A stretch of 64,000 nt of DNA from Armatimonadota bacterium (GCA_027451905.1 DAIDHV010000001.1:162667-226666), one strand, 5' to 3'. Shown: positions 9,774 through 18,455, counted from the first letter of the stretch. Notes: generated by a model not told the origin, from the letters alone. A program made the numbers and translations.

Positions 9774-10415
9774 TCAGCCAAAGTAAGCGTAGCCCGGTGC
9801 CTTTCCCTGTTCAAAAACCGCCCCCGTAAATTGTCCGTCTCCTGGTAGAGGCTTTCGCGATTTTATCGTCTGCTCATGAGTTAAATCGGGACCGCTATAC
9901 CTTTTAGTGGCAGGTCCAAGAGCATAGGTTGTTCGACCAAATGCCTTCAACTTAAATTTCATGCCGTCCACCATAACAATGGCGCCAGGTACGGCAAGCT
10001 TAGAGTAGACGCCAACCGCAAAACAGTCCCAAGGCTTTGCAAGATAGGCAGGTAGATAAGTCCAAACCGTGAATTTAGCAGGGATGCCATTGACTGTAGC
10101 CGCTTGCGGGTTCCACTTTTCAGGCAAACCAAGCAATAGGGCATACTTTAGGTTGGTCGGCGGCGGCTTGCCAATCAGACTTTGCGATTCCGTGCTCATG
10201 ATCTCGGGAACGTCCGAACTTAGCTCATTCATGGCGTCTTTAAAGGTGAGTTGAAAGGTGATTTTCAATACCAAATGACGCCCAAGTAGTATCACTGCAA
10301 CTATGCAAGCGTACAAAGGAACCAAGATGGCAAGAACAACAGCAGTCTCGCGTAAACCCCTCTGCCTACGTGGAACGAGAAAGCATCTCTTGAACTCGTC
10401 AAGAATCTTTCTCAT
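9774..10415 (-). CDS. membrane-anchored partner protein, paralogue of 14437-15045
   Basis: The 213-residue product has one N-terminal membrane segment (about residues 25-46, following a basic cytoplasmic start) and an extracytoplasmic domain. It shares with the 14437-15045 protein an ordered set of motifs: VNGI, a W-x-Y with PA following, a D-x-x-AV segment, and near the end TYALGPA (TYAVGPA in the paralogue); both end in an AY-rich tail. In this array such genes directly follow Rhs tips, which makes an immunity role plausible for both, but the tip that belonged to this one appears lost. The short open frame 10491-10658 upstream could be its leftover. Confidence 0.6.
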   Translation of the reverse strand: MRKILDEFKRCFLVPRRQRGLRETAVVLAILVPLYACIVAVILLGRHLVLKITFQLTFKDAMNELSSDVPEIMSTESQSLIGKPPPTNLKYALLLGLPEKWNPQAATVNGIPAKFTVWTYLPAYLAKPWDCFAVGVYSKLAVPGAIVMVDGMKFKLKAFGRTTYALGPATKRYSGPDLTHEQTIKSRKPLPGDGQFTGAVFEQGKAPGYAYFG

Positions 10416-10490
10416 TGTTCACTCCCAAATTTATAATCTGCCACTTGGCATGGAATTCTTTTCTCAAGGTTCAGTTTCAATTGGTTTCCA

Positions 10491-10658
10491 CTAGGCGACC
10501 CAAGTGCCAAAGGGTACATCATTGACCACCACGCCCCTTTTCGGTGGAAGTGCCTCAGCCAAGTGCGCCTCGGATTGTTGACCATGGCCAAAGCCTCCTC
10601 GATGCCTTACCAGACCAGAATTTAGTAGGGTAACTTGATGCAAAACCAAACTCACCAC
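10491..10658 (-). CDS. possible remnant frame upstream of the partner gene
   Basis: A 55-codon frame opens with two GTG codons and ends at TAG, reading through GHGQQSEAHLAEALPP to VVVNDVPFGTWVA. It lies 75 bp before the 9774-10415 gene on the same strand. No family is recognised. The gap 10416-10722 holds nothing else I can name; a frame on the opposite strand is also partly open, so coding status is uncertain. A truncated toxin tip is one possible reading. Confidence 0.25.
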   Translation of the reverse strand: MVSLVLHQVTLLNSGLVRHRGGFGHGQQSEAHLAEALPPKRGVVVNDVPFGTWVA

Positions 10659-10799
10659 TTGCCAACAGGAGACTATTGGTAAATCTCCTGAACGGTTCCC
10701 GTAATCTGTCCAGAGCTTACCTGTGGGATTGGCTAGTCCCCATAATATGATCAGTGGTCAACGAACCTACATCAAAGCAAAGATGAATCTGGCCCACCG

Positions 10800-11163
10800 G
10801 CTTAGCTACCAAGAGGCTTTAGCCAAACTCCAAGACCTTGCCAAAGAACTTGAAGTGAACCACCCTGGAGCAGCCGCTTCGCTCAGAGAAGGACTTGAGC
10901 AGACCCTCACCGTGTCGAAGCTGGCGGTTTCTCCTCTGCTTGTTCACTCATTGAGCACAACCAATCTCATTGAGAGTTCTTCTAGCAGAGCTAGGGCTAG
11001 GATGCGAAAGGTGACCAACTTCACTTCAGGACAAATGGTGCTACGATGGAGTGCGAGTGCCCTTGTTCTGGCAGAGCAAAACTTTCGCTCGATCAAAGGC
11101 GTCAAAGACTTGTGGATGTTAAAATCCGCCTTAGACAACCAATTGGAGATCGCTTCCAATTAA
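10800..11163 (+). pseudogene. IS256-type (mutator) transposase, C-terminal remnant
   Basis: The plus-strand frame reads HPGAAASLREGLEQTLTV, then STTNLIESSSSRARARMRKV, MVLRWSASALVLAEQNFRSI and KGVKDLWMLKSAL. This order is characteristic of the last quarter of IS256-family transposases (ESLxxRxR, then LRWxxAxLxxAExxFR). The catalytic DDE portion upstream is missing. The frame is open from 10723, but homology is only clear from about 10800. Downstream, the element's end (11181-11210) is preserved. Confidence 0.8.
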
Positions 11164-11212
11164 AACAAAAACATGGAGATTGCAACAGTTTCAACTAAAA
11201 ATGGGACATCAT
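11056..11212 (+). repeat. 157-bp direct repeat, copy 1 (IS256-type right end)
   Basis: This stretch matches 14247-14403 with a single substitution that I can find (position 11200). It covers the last codons of the transposase and the downstream terminus, whose TTTCAACTAAAAATGGGACA resembles IS256-family terminal repeats. Two such near-identical copies in direct orientation could recombine and delete the 3.2 kb between them. Confidence 0.85.
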
Positions 11213-11316
11213 CATGCGAAATGGTTGATACAATATCATGCCAAGGTTGATGATCTCCTTTTTGGACTGTTGAAAATCGTCACTTCTTCGGGATCTACCT
11301 CATTTAAAACAAGACC

Positions 11317-11772
11317 ATGCAACGATTGAGTCTCCCGTGGGTAATTCTTGCTGGCATCGTCTTGGTTGCATTCGGCTATGTCGCCGTAAAGACTCGAAGC
11401 GACCACAGACAGAGCATACTTTTTGTACTGCCGGACAACTTTACGGGGAAAATATATGTCATCGAAAGCACAACCGCGGTTCAAAAAGTACGCTTTAAAG
11501 ATGGAAAAGCGACCATAATTTTTGACGGAACCAATAAAATGTACCTCCAGTCACTTGATCCTTTTAACAATTGGTTGGAATACAAATGGGAATATATCGA
11601 TGGCAAAGCGTTGGCTTATGGCCCAGCTCCTGTGCCTGAGGGGCAAGTCGGAGTGTTCGATCTTGCGGCTGGCGGTACATTTGGTAACGGTCCGAGGGTG
11701 ATTGAATTCTACATTGGCACACCGGAACAATTTAAGAAGCTACGCCCTGGCTTTACTCCGCCACCGCTTTAG
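11317..11772 (+). CDS. small membrane-anchored protein, candidate orphan immunity
   Basis: The 151-residue product has an N-terminal membrane anchor (about residues 7-24) followed by a soluble domain beginning ILFVLPDNFTGKIYV and ending near FYIGTPEQFKKL. I recognise no family. It lies directly upstream of the NBR1-Ig/Rhs unit on the plus strand and ends three bases before recognisable NBR1-Ig sequence begins. That is the place expected for the partner of a preceding cassette whose toxin has been lost. The function is an inference from position only. Confidence 0.5.
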   Translation: MQRLSLPWVILAGIVLVAFGYVAVKTRSDHRQSILFVLPDNFTGKIYVIESTTAVQKVRFKDGKATIIFDGTNKMYLQSLDPFNNWLEYKWEYIDGKALAYGPAPVPEGQVGVFDLAAGGTFGNGPRVIEFYIGTPEQFKKLRPGFTPPPL

Positions 11773-11775
11773 CGG

Positions 11776-12115
11776 CTCAACGTTCGTTTCTCAAGAGGTT
11801 CCTGCATCCATGAGTGCCGGTCAGCCTTATAACGTGACGATCACTTGGGAGAATAGCGGTGCTATGGCCTGGCTGGGAGATCGTCAGTATGGGATTTGGT
11901 CCCAATTCCCGACCCAGAACAACACTTGGGGGGTCGCAAATGTTTACCTTGATCCAGAGGAGATCGTCGCTGTTGGGGGCTCCAGGACATTTGTGTTCAC
12001 GGTCATGGCCCCTTCGACTCCTGGAACCTATACGTTCTGTTGGTCGGTAAGAAATATTGATGGGACTGGTAGCTTTGGGCAGCAGTCAAGCGTCTTAAAC
12101 ATACCGGTGAGTTAG
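11776..12115 (+). CDS. NBR1-type Ig-like domain fragment of a second Rhs lineage
   Basis: About 110 codons encode a single Ig-like domain with the sequence pattern of bacterial NBR1-Ig domains: SAGQPYNVTITWENSG, then AWLGDRQYGIW, and MAPSTPGTYTFCWSV at the end. The open frame reaches back to 11702, but the part before 11776 overlaps the previous gene out of phase and looks like junction sequence, so no natural start is visible. It is probably a 5'-truncated piece of a larger surface protein. Two bases separate its stop from the start of the Rhs frame at 12118, in another reading frame. Confidence 0.55.
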
Positions 12116-12117
12116 AA

Positions 12118-13116
12118 ATGACAACGATTAGCTACCACACAGTCAATGGCTCCATCCGTTCAACGGGTGTTGCGTCTGTAACCACTGCTGTTCTTACGGA
12201 TGCTTTGGGTTCAACGACGCGGACGGAGTCTATCTATGGCGGGGCTAATTTCCGTTACACTCCGTATGGTGTTCAGATCAAGTCCACACCTGGCTATCTC
12301 ACCCCATATTTTGGCTGGGGAGGATCACTTGGCTACAGAGAAACCAACGTCAAGCACATAGAACAGTACGTCCGTGCCAGACACTACAGCCAAATCGAAG
12401 CAAGGTGGACCAGCCCCTCCAATGGAGGCAGTTATAGCTTCTCGAGTAAGGACTTTAACAACACGGTGAACAACTGCGATCTTTCCTCAGTGACAGCTTA
12501 CCGTGTTCCAATCACTCCTTGGGGCCAACGCCCTTCGAAGGAGACTTGCGGAGCCTGGGGGATGAACTATGATTATAGGATCCAATGGGATGGGAAAGCC
12601 CTTTCGAGACTGACCGGCAATGCAAGCGGCTGGATCGTCCAAGAAATCAAGCGCAGTGCGCAAAACATGAAATCGTGTGTACAAAATCAAACCGACTGCC
12701 ATATCGCCGAGGTTCACTATTGGGAAGGTTGGTGGGTTCATAACGGAGACGTCTTCGGTAGTAGTTGGAGTTCACGCGACCCCAATGATCATTGGAGAGA
12801 TCCAGCACAGTGTAATTGCCACACAGGTTTGAAAATGATGCAGGGTTGGGCCTTGTTTTTCCCAGTACCTAAAGACTGTTATAAATCTAGTAATTGGAAT
12901 TGGACCCGAGGCACAGGCGACGGTGTCAATGGTTGGAGGTCGGGGCTTTACGGTTCAACGAAGCCTCCCACTGGCTGGAGCAAAGCGATGAGAAAAGCCG
13001 CGACCTACCGTGCCATTTGCGCGGCGGCAGCTTGTTGTAAACCGTGCGCGGGCACTGCCCCCGCAGAATGCGATCAAACCTCCACGGTAATTTTGCCTTG
13101 TACTGTACCTATATGA
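12118..13116 (+). CDS. Rhs-core protein with cysteine-rich C-terminal tip
   Basis: Residues 1-100 match the end of an Rhs core but of a different subtype from the minus-strand array: VTTAVLTDALGST, then FRYTPYGV, YFGWGGSLGYRETN and YVRARHYSQIEARWTSPS. After this boundary comes a 230-residue tip rich in Cys and Trp (for example AQCNCH and CAAAACCKPC), suggesting an extracellular disulfide-bonded domain. I do not recognise its activity. The YD-repeat body normally found upstream is absent, so this may be an orphan cassette. Its stop overlaps the next start as ATGA, typical of a toxin-immunity pair. Confidence 0.65.
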   Translation: MTTISYHTVNGSIRSTGVASVTTAVLTDALGSTTRTESIYGGANFRYTPYGVQIKSTPGYLTPYFGWGGSLGYRETNVKHIEQYVRARHYSQIEARWTSPSNGGSYSFSSKDFNNTVNNCDLSSVTAYRVPITPWGQRPSKETCGAWGMNYDYRIQWDGKALSRLTGNASGWIVQEIKRSAQNMKSCVQNQTDCHIAEVHYWEGWWVHNGDVFGSSWSSRDPNDHWRDPAQCNCHTGLKMMQGWALFFPVPKDCYKSSNWNWTRGTGDGVNGWRSGLYGSTKPPTGWSKAMRKAATYRAICAAAACCKPCAGTAPAECDQTSTVILPCTVPI

Positions 13117-13784
13117 AAGCTTTCAAAACGACAAAAACTTGTGCGGTTCTCATGACCTTGGTTGTTGTACGGTGCGCGAGTGCATATTATATCGAGGCTA
13201 ACAAGAAGTTGGGGCCATTTCAGGCTGTTTGTGAAATTAGCGACATCCTGACCTCAAAGCCACGATTGGTTAGCGGAAATCCAATTCCTGTGCCTTCGCA
13301 AATTAGAATCAAAATAGCTGATGTTATCAATAACGTAAACTGGCCAGCCTTAGGGGATAAATGCCATGGCAAAGTAAACCCAACACTTGCTGCCTTCGCT
13401 AAGCAGTTAGATTCCTATGAACCCGTGCTCGCTCGAAAATATAAAAGTCACCACAATGTCTTTTCTGCATTCCTTGCCTCTCTATCATTGGTTCTGGCAG
13501 CCTGGGATGAAAGCAAGATGAGGAACCAAGTATCTGACTGGGCAATGTGTGTCAGATGTAACGACACAAGCGCACATCTCCTACAAGGCAATTACTACAA
13601 GAAACATCCACTCGACAGCCCAACAACGATTTCCGATAATTGGCCTTGGCGAAAGTCCAAAACTCTATACGAATTGCGCCCTATAATAGTTAGCATAATC
13701 GCGGTCAGTGGAGTCGGGACTTCTGAAGAAATACTTGAGCAATGGAATGACAATAGCCGGTCCCCTGTGCCTGGTCCCCATTGA
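13113..13784 (+). CDS. secreted partner (candidate immunity) of the Cys-rich Rhs tip
   Basis: I place the start at ATG 13113, which overlaps the stop of the Rhs frame (ATGA) and begins a clear signal peptide (MKAFKTTKTCAVLMTLVVV, with a cleavage-like ASA following). The mature part is about 195 residues, contains several cysteines and shows no family I know. A secreted partner coupled to a Cys-rich, probably extracytoplasmic tip is consistent with protection in the periplasm. The role is inferred from coupling and position. Confidence 0.55.
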   Translation: MKAFKTTKTCAVLMTLVVVRCASAYYIEANKKLGPFQAVCEISDILTSKPRLVSGNPIPVPSQIRIKIADVINNVNWPALGDKCHGKVNPTLAAFAKQLDSYEPVLARKYKSHHNVFSAFLASLSLVLAAWDESKMRNQVSDWAMCVRCNDTSAHLLQGNYYKKHPLDSPTTISDNWPWRKSKTLYELRPIIVSIIAVSGVGTSEEILEQWNDNSRSPVPGPH

Positions 13785-13839
13785 ATAACCAACAAAGAAA
13801 ATTGGTGCTGAAGTCAAATGCAGACTGAGCACATCTGGA

Positions 13840-14082
13840 TCAATAACTTGCATTTGGACTCCGGAACGCGCTCTCGATATCGCTGGTGAAGTTCTCTGAA
13901 AGACTAGCAAGCATAGCCAATTGTTTCTGTGTTCCGTCATGGTCTGGATCAATCGATGCAGCCAGACGTGTCCACTCGTAGGCATTGTCGTAACGTTCCC
14001 TGTGAATCTCAAGGACTCCTAGATAAAAGGCGGCTTCTGCCACTTGGTGGTGTGCGAGTTCGACTAGGAGGTTCTCAACCAC
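13840..14082 (-). pseudogene. TPR-like gene fragment
   Basis: An 80-codon minus-strand frame reads AEAAFYLGVLEIHRERYDNA and then YEWTRLAASIDPD, the spacing of a tetratricopeptide or Sel1-like unit. It is cut at 14082, where IS256-type sequence begins on the other strand, so it appears to be the 3' end of a gene disrupted by the element. No start region remains. A chance open frame is possible but the repeat pattern argues for a real remnant. Confidence 0.45.
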
Positions 14083-14094
14083 GTGAGGTTTGCC

Positions 14095-14354
14095 AGAGCG
14101 GCAATGTCAAGGTTGGAGGCAAGCGCATCCAAGTAGAAAGACCAAGGCTCCGCTCCAAAGATGGCAAGGAGGTTAAGGTTCCTGCTTATGAAATCTTAAA
14201 AGAGGATCCAAAGTCAGGACAAAGAGCTCTAGTAAGATGGTGTGCAAGTGCCCTTGTTCTGGCAGAGCAAAACTTTCGCTCGATCAAAGGCGTCAAAGAC
14301 TTGTGGATGTTAAAATCCGCCTTAGACAACCAATTGGAGATCGCTTCCAATTAA
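14095..14354 (+). pseudogene. IS256-type transposase with internal deletion
   Basis: The frame first encodes GNVKVGGKRIQVERPRLRS then GKEVKVPAYEIL, the N-terminal strand-rich segment of IS256-family transposases. It then jumps directly to RWCASALVLAEQNFRS and the final residues of the same protein as at 10800-11163. The whole catalytic region is therefore missing and the element is inactive. The junction lies near 14230. The last 157 bp duplicate 11056-11212. Confidence 0.8.
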
Positions 14355-14403
14355 AACAAAAACATGGAGATTGCAACAGTTTCAACTAAACATGGGACAT
14401 CAT
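14247..14403 (+). repeat. 157-bp direct repeat, copy 2 (IS256-type right end)
   Basis: Partner of 11056-11212, differing at one position (14391). It contains the transposase 3' end and the terminal sequence up to about 14403. With copy 1 it brackets the plus-strand Rhs unit. Confidence 0.85.
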
Positions 14404-14436
14404 TTTTTCATGAAAGACTTTCCCAACTGCGAAAAC

Positions 14437-15045
14437 CTACCTAAGGTAAGCATAAGCGGCTCTTCCATCACTGGAAAACAAGGCAAGGATAATCAGTTTG
14501 TTGCTTGGCAAAGGCAGTTGGTTACCTGTTACCAGTTGTGATCGGTTAAATTGCAATACCTTCGTAGATTTGACAGCAGGTCCAACCGCATAAGTTAGTT
14601 TTCTAATTCTTCCTAAAGTTAAGGTCAAACCACCTAATGTTGCCACAGCTTCTGTGGCAACATTAGGGTTTGCTATAACAACTGCATAGGAATCGGTTGG
14701 AGAGCCAGCAAAAGCCGGATCATAGAGCCACGCACTATAATCAACCACAATTCCATTTACCTTTATCTTGCTACCTAGCAGGCTCTTTGGAATTGCGGCT
14801 AGAATTGCAAAATGATCCCCGTTATGTGCATAGACTCCAAACCTATCTTGCATAGTATCGCGTATGTTTGCATAAAGCTTAGAGGCCTGAGCCATGTATG
14901 CCGAGTGAAGGTTCTCTTGTTTATTATAGTAAGGAATACCAAAGTATAACGCAAGAAAAGTTAGGAGGGATCCGACAGCGTTAAGAACTCTCTTTTGCCA
15001 CGAAAGTTTGTACCTGCCAAATTTAAACTGTCTTTTCCAATCCAC
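14437..15045 (-). CDS. membrane-anchored partner of cassette G, paralogue of 9774-10415
   Basis: The 202-residue product has a basic N-terminus, one membrane segment (about residues 20-40) and an extracytoplasmic domain. It shares with 9774-10415 the motifs VNGI, the W-x-Y-x-PA region, D-x-x-AV and TYAVGPA. It starts 16 bp after the stop of the cassette G tip and is the natural candidate for that tip's immunity protein. Having two diverged relatives in one array suggests that their cognate toxins were also related, although only one tip remains. Confidence 0.6.
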   Translation of the reverse strand: MDWKRQFKFGRYKLSWQKRVLNAVGSLLTFLALYFGIPYYNKQENLHSAYMAQASKLYANIRDTMQDRFGVYAHNGDHFAILAAIPKSLLGSKIKVNGIVVDYSAWLYDPAFAGSPTDSYAVVIANPNVATEAVATLGGLTLTLGRIRKLTYAVGPAVKSTKVLQFNRSQLVTGNQLPLPSNKLIILALFSSDGRAAYAYLR

Positions 15046-15061
15046 TTTCTAAAATTACCCA

Positions 15062-16120
15062 CTAAAGCATCTTTCCGGCGGTCGGACCAATAATCGGGTC
15101 TTTTAAGGGAAATCCAGACCAGCCCCCAGCTTGTGTAAAGACCGCCTGCCAACGAAAGGAACTGGACAGTGTGCCAAGACCCTCAAGAATCTCTGTGTAC
15201 CAAGATGGCAGAATTGTTTCTGTAGACAGCACTTCAAATGGTGCTTCCTGATATGAACCAACAAACCCAGGCTCGGCAGAGTAACCTTGGCCCCCTTGCG
15301 AAGAACCAGGGCCACCAACGAAAGGCGGGCCCTCGGGCGAGGTGCCACTTGAGCTGATACCGCCGCCGTAGATCGTAAATTCGCCGCCAGTTCCATGGGT
15401 CTTGTCAACCATCCCGTCGTCATAGCATATAAAAAAGGTTAGAATCATGGCTGGCCGAGCCTTGATTGGGAGAACACCCAAGATAAAGGCTAGGGCAATA
15501 TCGCTAGGAGTACCACCGTCAGCCCATGTCCCCAATGCGCCCATTAGGCCGCTACCAAGGTACGCAGCCCACATGGGAATGCCAAGCTCAGGTGCAAGTA
15601 TTGTCAATCCGAGCCCGCCGATGATCCCAATCCAGCCCCACAGTCCAATCCCGAGCCCAGCGGAATCCTCGAAAATGAGGGTCTTATTGTCACAACATGC
15701 AAACCAGTTCTGCCCATCTTGCGGGGTCCCGCGTGAGGAAGCGGCCGGTGGAGGGGTCGTAATAGCGGTGACCAAGCAGTTGGAAACCAGTGTCGGAATC
15801 GCTCTGGTAGCCGTACTGGCCGTTGAATCCCAACGGTCCTTGGGGTGAGCCGGTAGAAGAAACTAAATTCCCAAACGCATCATATTGAGTGGTTGACGAA
15901 ACGTTTTGGGAAGAATCGGTTTGGAGGACGTTTGATCCCATCCTATCTGAGCCATAAAATAAAGTGGACGCACCAGCAGTTCTGGAAATCCCAGGTGTGT
16001 ATTCAGCCGAGCCATCATTCAGCAAGGGATCAGTGACCCCTACCCCATCCCGCCGATAAACATGGCTTCCAGAACTATCCACTTTCCCAACCCTTGTATC
16101 TAACCCATTATAGCTGAACC
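15062..16120 (-). pseudogene. Rhs cassette G: core fragment plus glycine-rich tip, frameshifted
   Basis: The core runs from FSYNGLDTRVGK near 16115 through GVTDPLLNDGSAEYTPGISR and RYYDPSTGRFLTRDPA near 15725. There the frame is lost: intact copies continue AKDGQNWYDYC, but here two bases are missing and the continuation (DGQNWFACCDN) lies in the next frame. The tip encoded there begins LGIGLWGWIGIIGGLGLTIL, is strongly hydrophobic and glycine-rich, and ends GPTAGKML. Unless rescued by frameshifting, the toxin is not made. The core starts just after the stop of the aspartic-protease-like gene. Confidence 0.75.
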
Positions 16121-16148
16121 CTTGCGCGCACCACTTGCGCCCGACAAT

Positions 16149-17873
16149 TTAGTTTTTAAATGAGGGCGGGTAGAGCCCAACGTAGCCATCATCTTGCTTG
16201 CCCTTAATCCAATCGTTAACTACAAATTTGTTGCCGACAGGCGTGAATATCCGCCCATCGTCTGGGTCTGGGCGAAAAGGCTTGCCCCCAGACCAGATGA
16301 CAGGTGCACGTATGACAGATGCGAATTGCGGCACTTGGTACATCAGCCCAAGAGAACCGCATTTGACAGGAAGCGGGGTCGGAAACCCTCCAACTGCTAC
16401 AATTTTCCAGGAGCTTGTTCTTGGCCAAAAGTACGATCCTGGCCTAAGCTTTTGCACACCCCCTGCGTGCTTCAGGTACACGCCTGGGCCGTCTACAAAA
16501 GGATCACTCGAAGCCAGTGAATCAAGTTTGAAACCAGTTGGTTTTGGGAACCACCCTTTACGATCAAGGTTTAAGAATTTAACCTGAAGCAAGTGTCCGT
16601 TAATTAAGAACTTGAGTGTGGCTACAAAGTCATTGCGTCTAGGCGCTCGTCTTTTAAAAGTAATGAATTGATTCCTCGAAAGGAGGCGGTTTACATTGGT
16701 TCCATTCACCGCAACGAGTTCTTCCAAGGAACCGGGCAATTGAATAGTGGTCCCATTGCTTGTTACCCGATACAGCTTGCCGGTGTCATTCGCAATCACC
16801 CCAGCACCCAACAGCAACTCTGACACCGCCTCTTTTCTGTGATCCTTGCCTGCCCAAAGGATTTGCTTGTCGTTGAAGTCAAAGACAACTCGGTGAAAAA
16901 TGCCAAAGTTAAGCCAACCAATAATGCCAAAGTCAACGTCTGGTCTCTTTTCCGCAATCAGAGAGTCAAAATGCGAGCCGCCGAAGGTGACATTACGTAG
17001 AGTCCCGAATTCAACTCTGACCGAATTCTTTTGATCTCGCCAAGAAGCTCGGCTTTGAACCTGGCTCTCGTTTGCCCGGGACTTTTTGGGTCGAGGATTG
17101 TCGCCTAGGCTGTCAGGGGTGGCAATAATGGCACTGCCCGTGTCCAGGAGTGCCCTGTTTCGCCTGCCCCCAATTCGAATACTGACGTAGGGCATAGTCA
17201 GACCGGCAAATAAATCCCTCCAGCTCGGCGGATGCTGAATAATCGGGGAGTCTTGCCCAAAATCAATTAAGTGAATCCTCAGGGTGTGCAGTTTTTCAGA
17301 GGCAGGAAAGAATCCGAAATCGTGCTGAGAGGCGTAGCCGGGGGGCAATACCCATGCCCTATCCTTTGTGTAGTCAATTGCAATTTTTGTCATGCGAAGG
17401 AAAGGAAAGCCAAGTACCCCGCTTATTTTGATGATATTCCCCGGAAGTACAGCACCGTCTTGTCCCCAAACAGACTTTGGGCCGGCCATGAATGCTGTTG
17501 TCTTCTCCATCACGCCGCCAAGTCTTACATCGTGAGCCAATAGGATTGGATACTGAGGGCCAAGCGGACCCGGTACTTCGGACTTTCCTAACTCGTGAAA
17601 GCCAGGAAATTTCCGACTTATCCAATTCAAATCATTCCCGCTGTCGATAAGGAACCAGCCAAAGTGACCCCCTACGTTCGCACCAACAAACATGAACTGC
17701 CCAACGACCCGAAAAGGAACACGAAACCCGTCGAAGTATTTATCCCCCTGCTGTCGTCCACCATAAAAAAGGCTCGCTAAGGACATTTTCGGTAGCATAC
17801 TGGCAAGCATGAGTAACGTCGCCAGGATGCAACCGCGCTTTTCAAGTGGACACAGGTTATTAAGCTTCTTCAT
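16149..17873 (-). CDS. secreted retropepsin/pepsin-like aspartic protease paired with cassette F
   Basis: The 574-residue product has a signal peptide (about residues 14-34) and two lobes, each with the catalytic D-[ST]-G: FLIDSGND (Asp77) and ALLDTGSAI (Asp244). Each lobe also has the matching hydrophobic-hydrophobic-Gly element, GVLGFPFL near 152-159 and GIIGWLNF later. A PDZ-like segment follows (about 385-470, including LEELVAVNGTNV). The last 45 residues contain FRPDPDDGRIFTP and end YVGLYPPSF, closely matching the C-terminus of the cassette F tip. The gene starts 9 bp after that tip. It occupies the partner position, so it could protect by cleaving the toxin, but this is inference. Confidence 0.7.
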   Translation of the reverse strand: MKKLNNLCPLEKRGCILATLLMLASMLPKMSLASLFYGGRQQGDKYFDGFRVPFRVVGQFMFVGANVGGHFGWFLIDSGNDLNWISRKFPGFHELGKSEVPGPLGPQYPILLAHDVRLGGVMEKTTAFMAGPKSVWGQDGAVLPGNIIKISGVLGFPFLRMTKIAIDYTKDRAWVLPPGYASQHDFGFFPASEKLHTLRIHLIDFGQDSPIIQHPPSWRDLFAGLTMPYVSIRIGGRRNRALLDTGSAIIATPDSLGDNPRPKKSRANESQVQSRASWRDQKNSVRVEFGTLRNVTFGGSHFDSLIAEKRPDVDFGIIGWLNFGIFHRVVFDFNDKQILWAGKDHRKEAVSELLLGAGVIANDTGKLYRVTSNGTTIQLPGSLEELVAVNGTNVNRLLSRNQFITFKRRAPRRNDFVATLKFLINGHLLQVKFLNLDRKGWFPKPTGFKLDSLASSDPFVDGPGVYLKHAGGVQKLRPGSYFWPRTSSWKIVAVGGFPTPLPVKCGSLGLMYQVPQFASVIRAPVIWSGGKPFRPDPDDGRIFTPVGNKFVVNDWIKGKQDDGYVGLYPPSFKN

Positions 17874-17882
17874 GTCTGTGGG

Positions 17883-18455
17883 CTAATTTACGGTGGGGTC
17901 AGGATACACTGTAATTGGGGGTCCGATCGGAATTGGAACGGTGACTGGCGGAATTAATTCCACGCCACCATTTGCGAGTTTCCTCCTCTTCCAGTTGCCG
18001 GGATTATAGATTGCGCCAGGAGGGAGAAAAATCGGACCGTCCTTTGGGTCCGGGCGATAAGGGGCCTTCTGACCAGGAACGACAATAATAGGGGTGCCTT
18101 CCTTAGGCTTCTTAGGCTTCGGCTTTGGCTTATGGTGGGTAACTGCCCCCTTGACCAAACCAGCAATCCCGCCTTTATTAGTCCCCAGATGAGCCCGAGC
18201 AAGTTCGTGCTAAACCCAGAATCGTCAATGCATTGCAACGGACTATTGTGACAGTAGTCGTACCAGTTTTGGCCGTCTTTGGCGGGATCTCTTGTGAGGA
18301 AGCGGCCGGTGGAAGGATCGTAGTACCGATGACCTAGTAGCTGGAATCCAGAATCTTGATCGGTTTGATACCCATACTGGCCATTGAATCCTAATGGTCC
18401 TTGTGGCGAGCCAGTTGAAGAAACCAAATTCCCAAACTCATCAAACTTGGATGCG
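17883..18455 (-). pseudogene. Rhs cassette F: short core plus proline/lysine-rich tip, frameshifted
   Basis: The shared core is cut shorter than in any tip-bearing copy, starting at FDEFGNLVSSTG near 18450; the sequence before it (to 18559) is unrelated. The core passes through RYYDPSTGRFLTRDPA and WYDYCHNSP. Soon after, at the run near 18171-18180, one base appears lost: GLIKAG leads to an unrelated frame, whereas the adjacent frame gives GIAGLVKGAVTHH, a Lys/Pro-rich linker, then YRPDPKDGPIFLPPG and VELIPPVTVPIPIGP, ending at 17883. That C-terminus matches the partner protease. In its present state the tip is probably not translated in frame. Confidence 0.7.
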
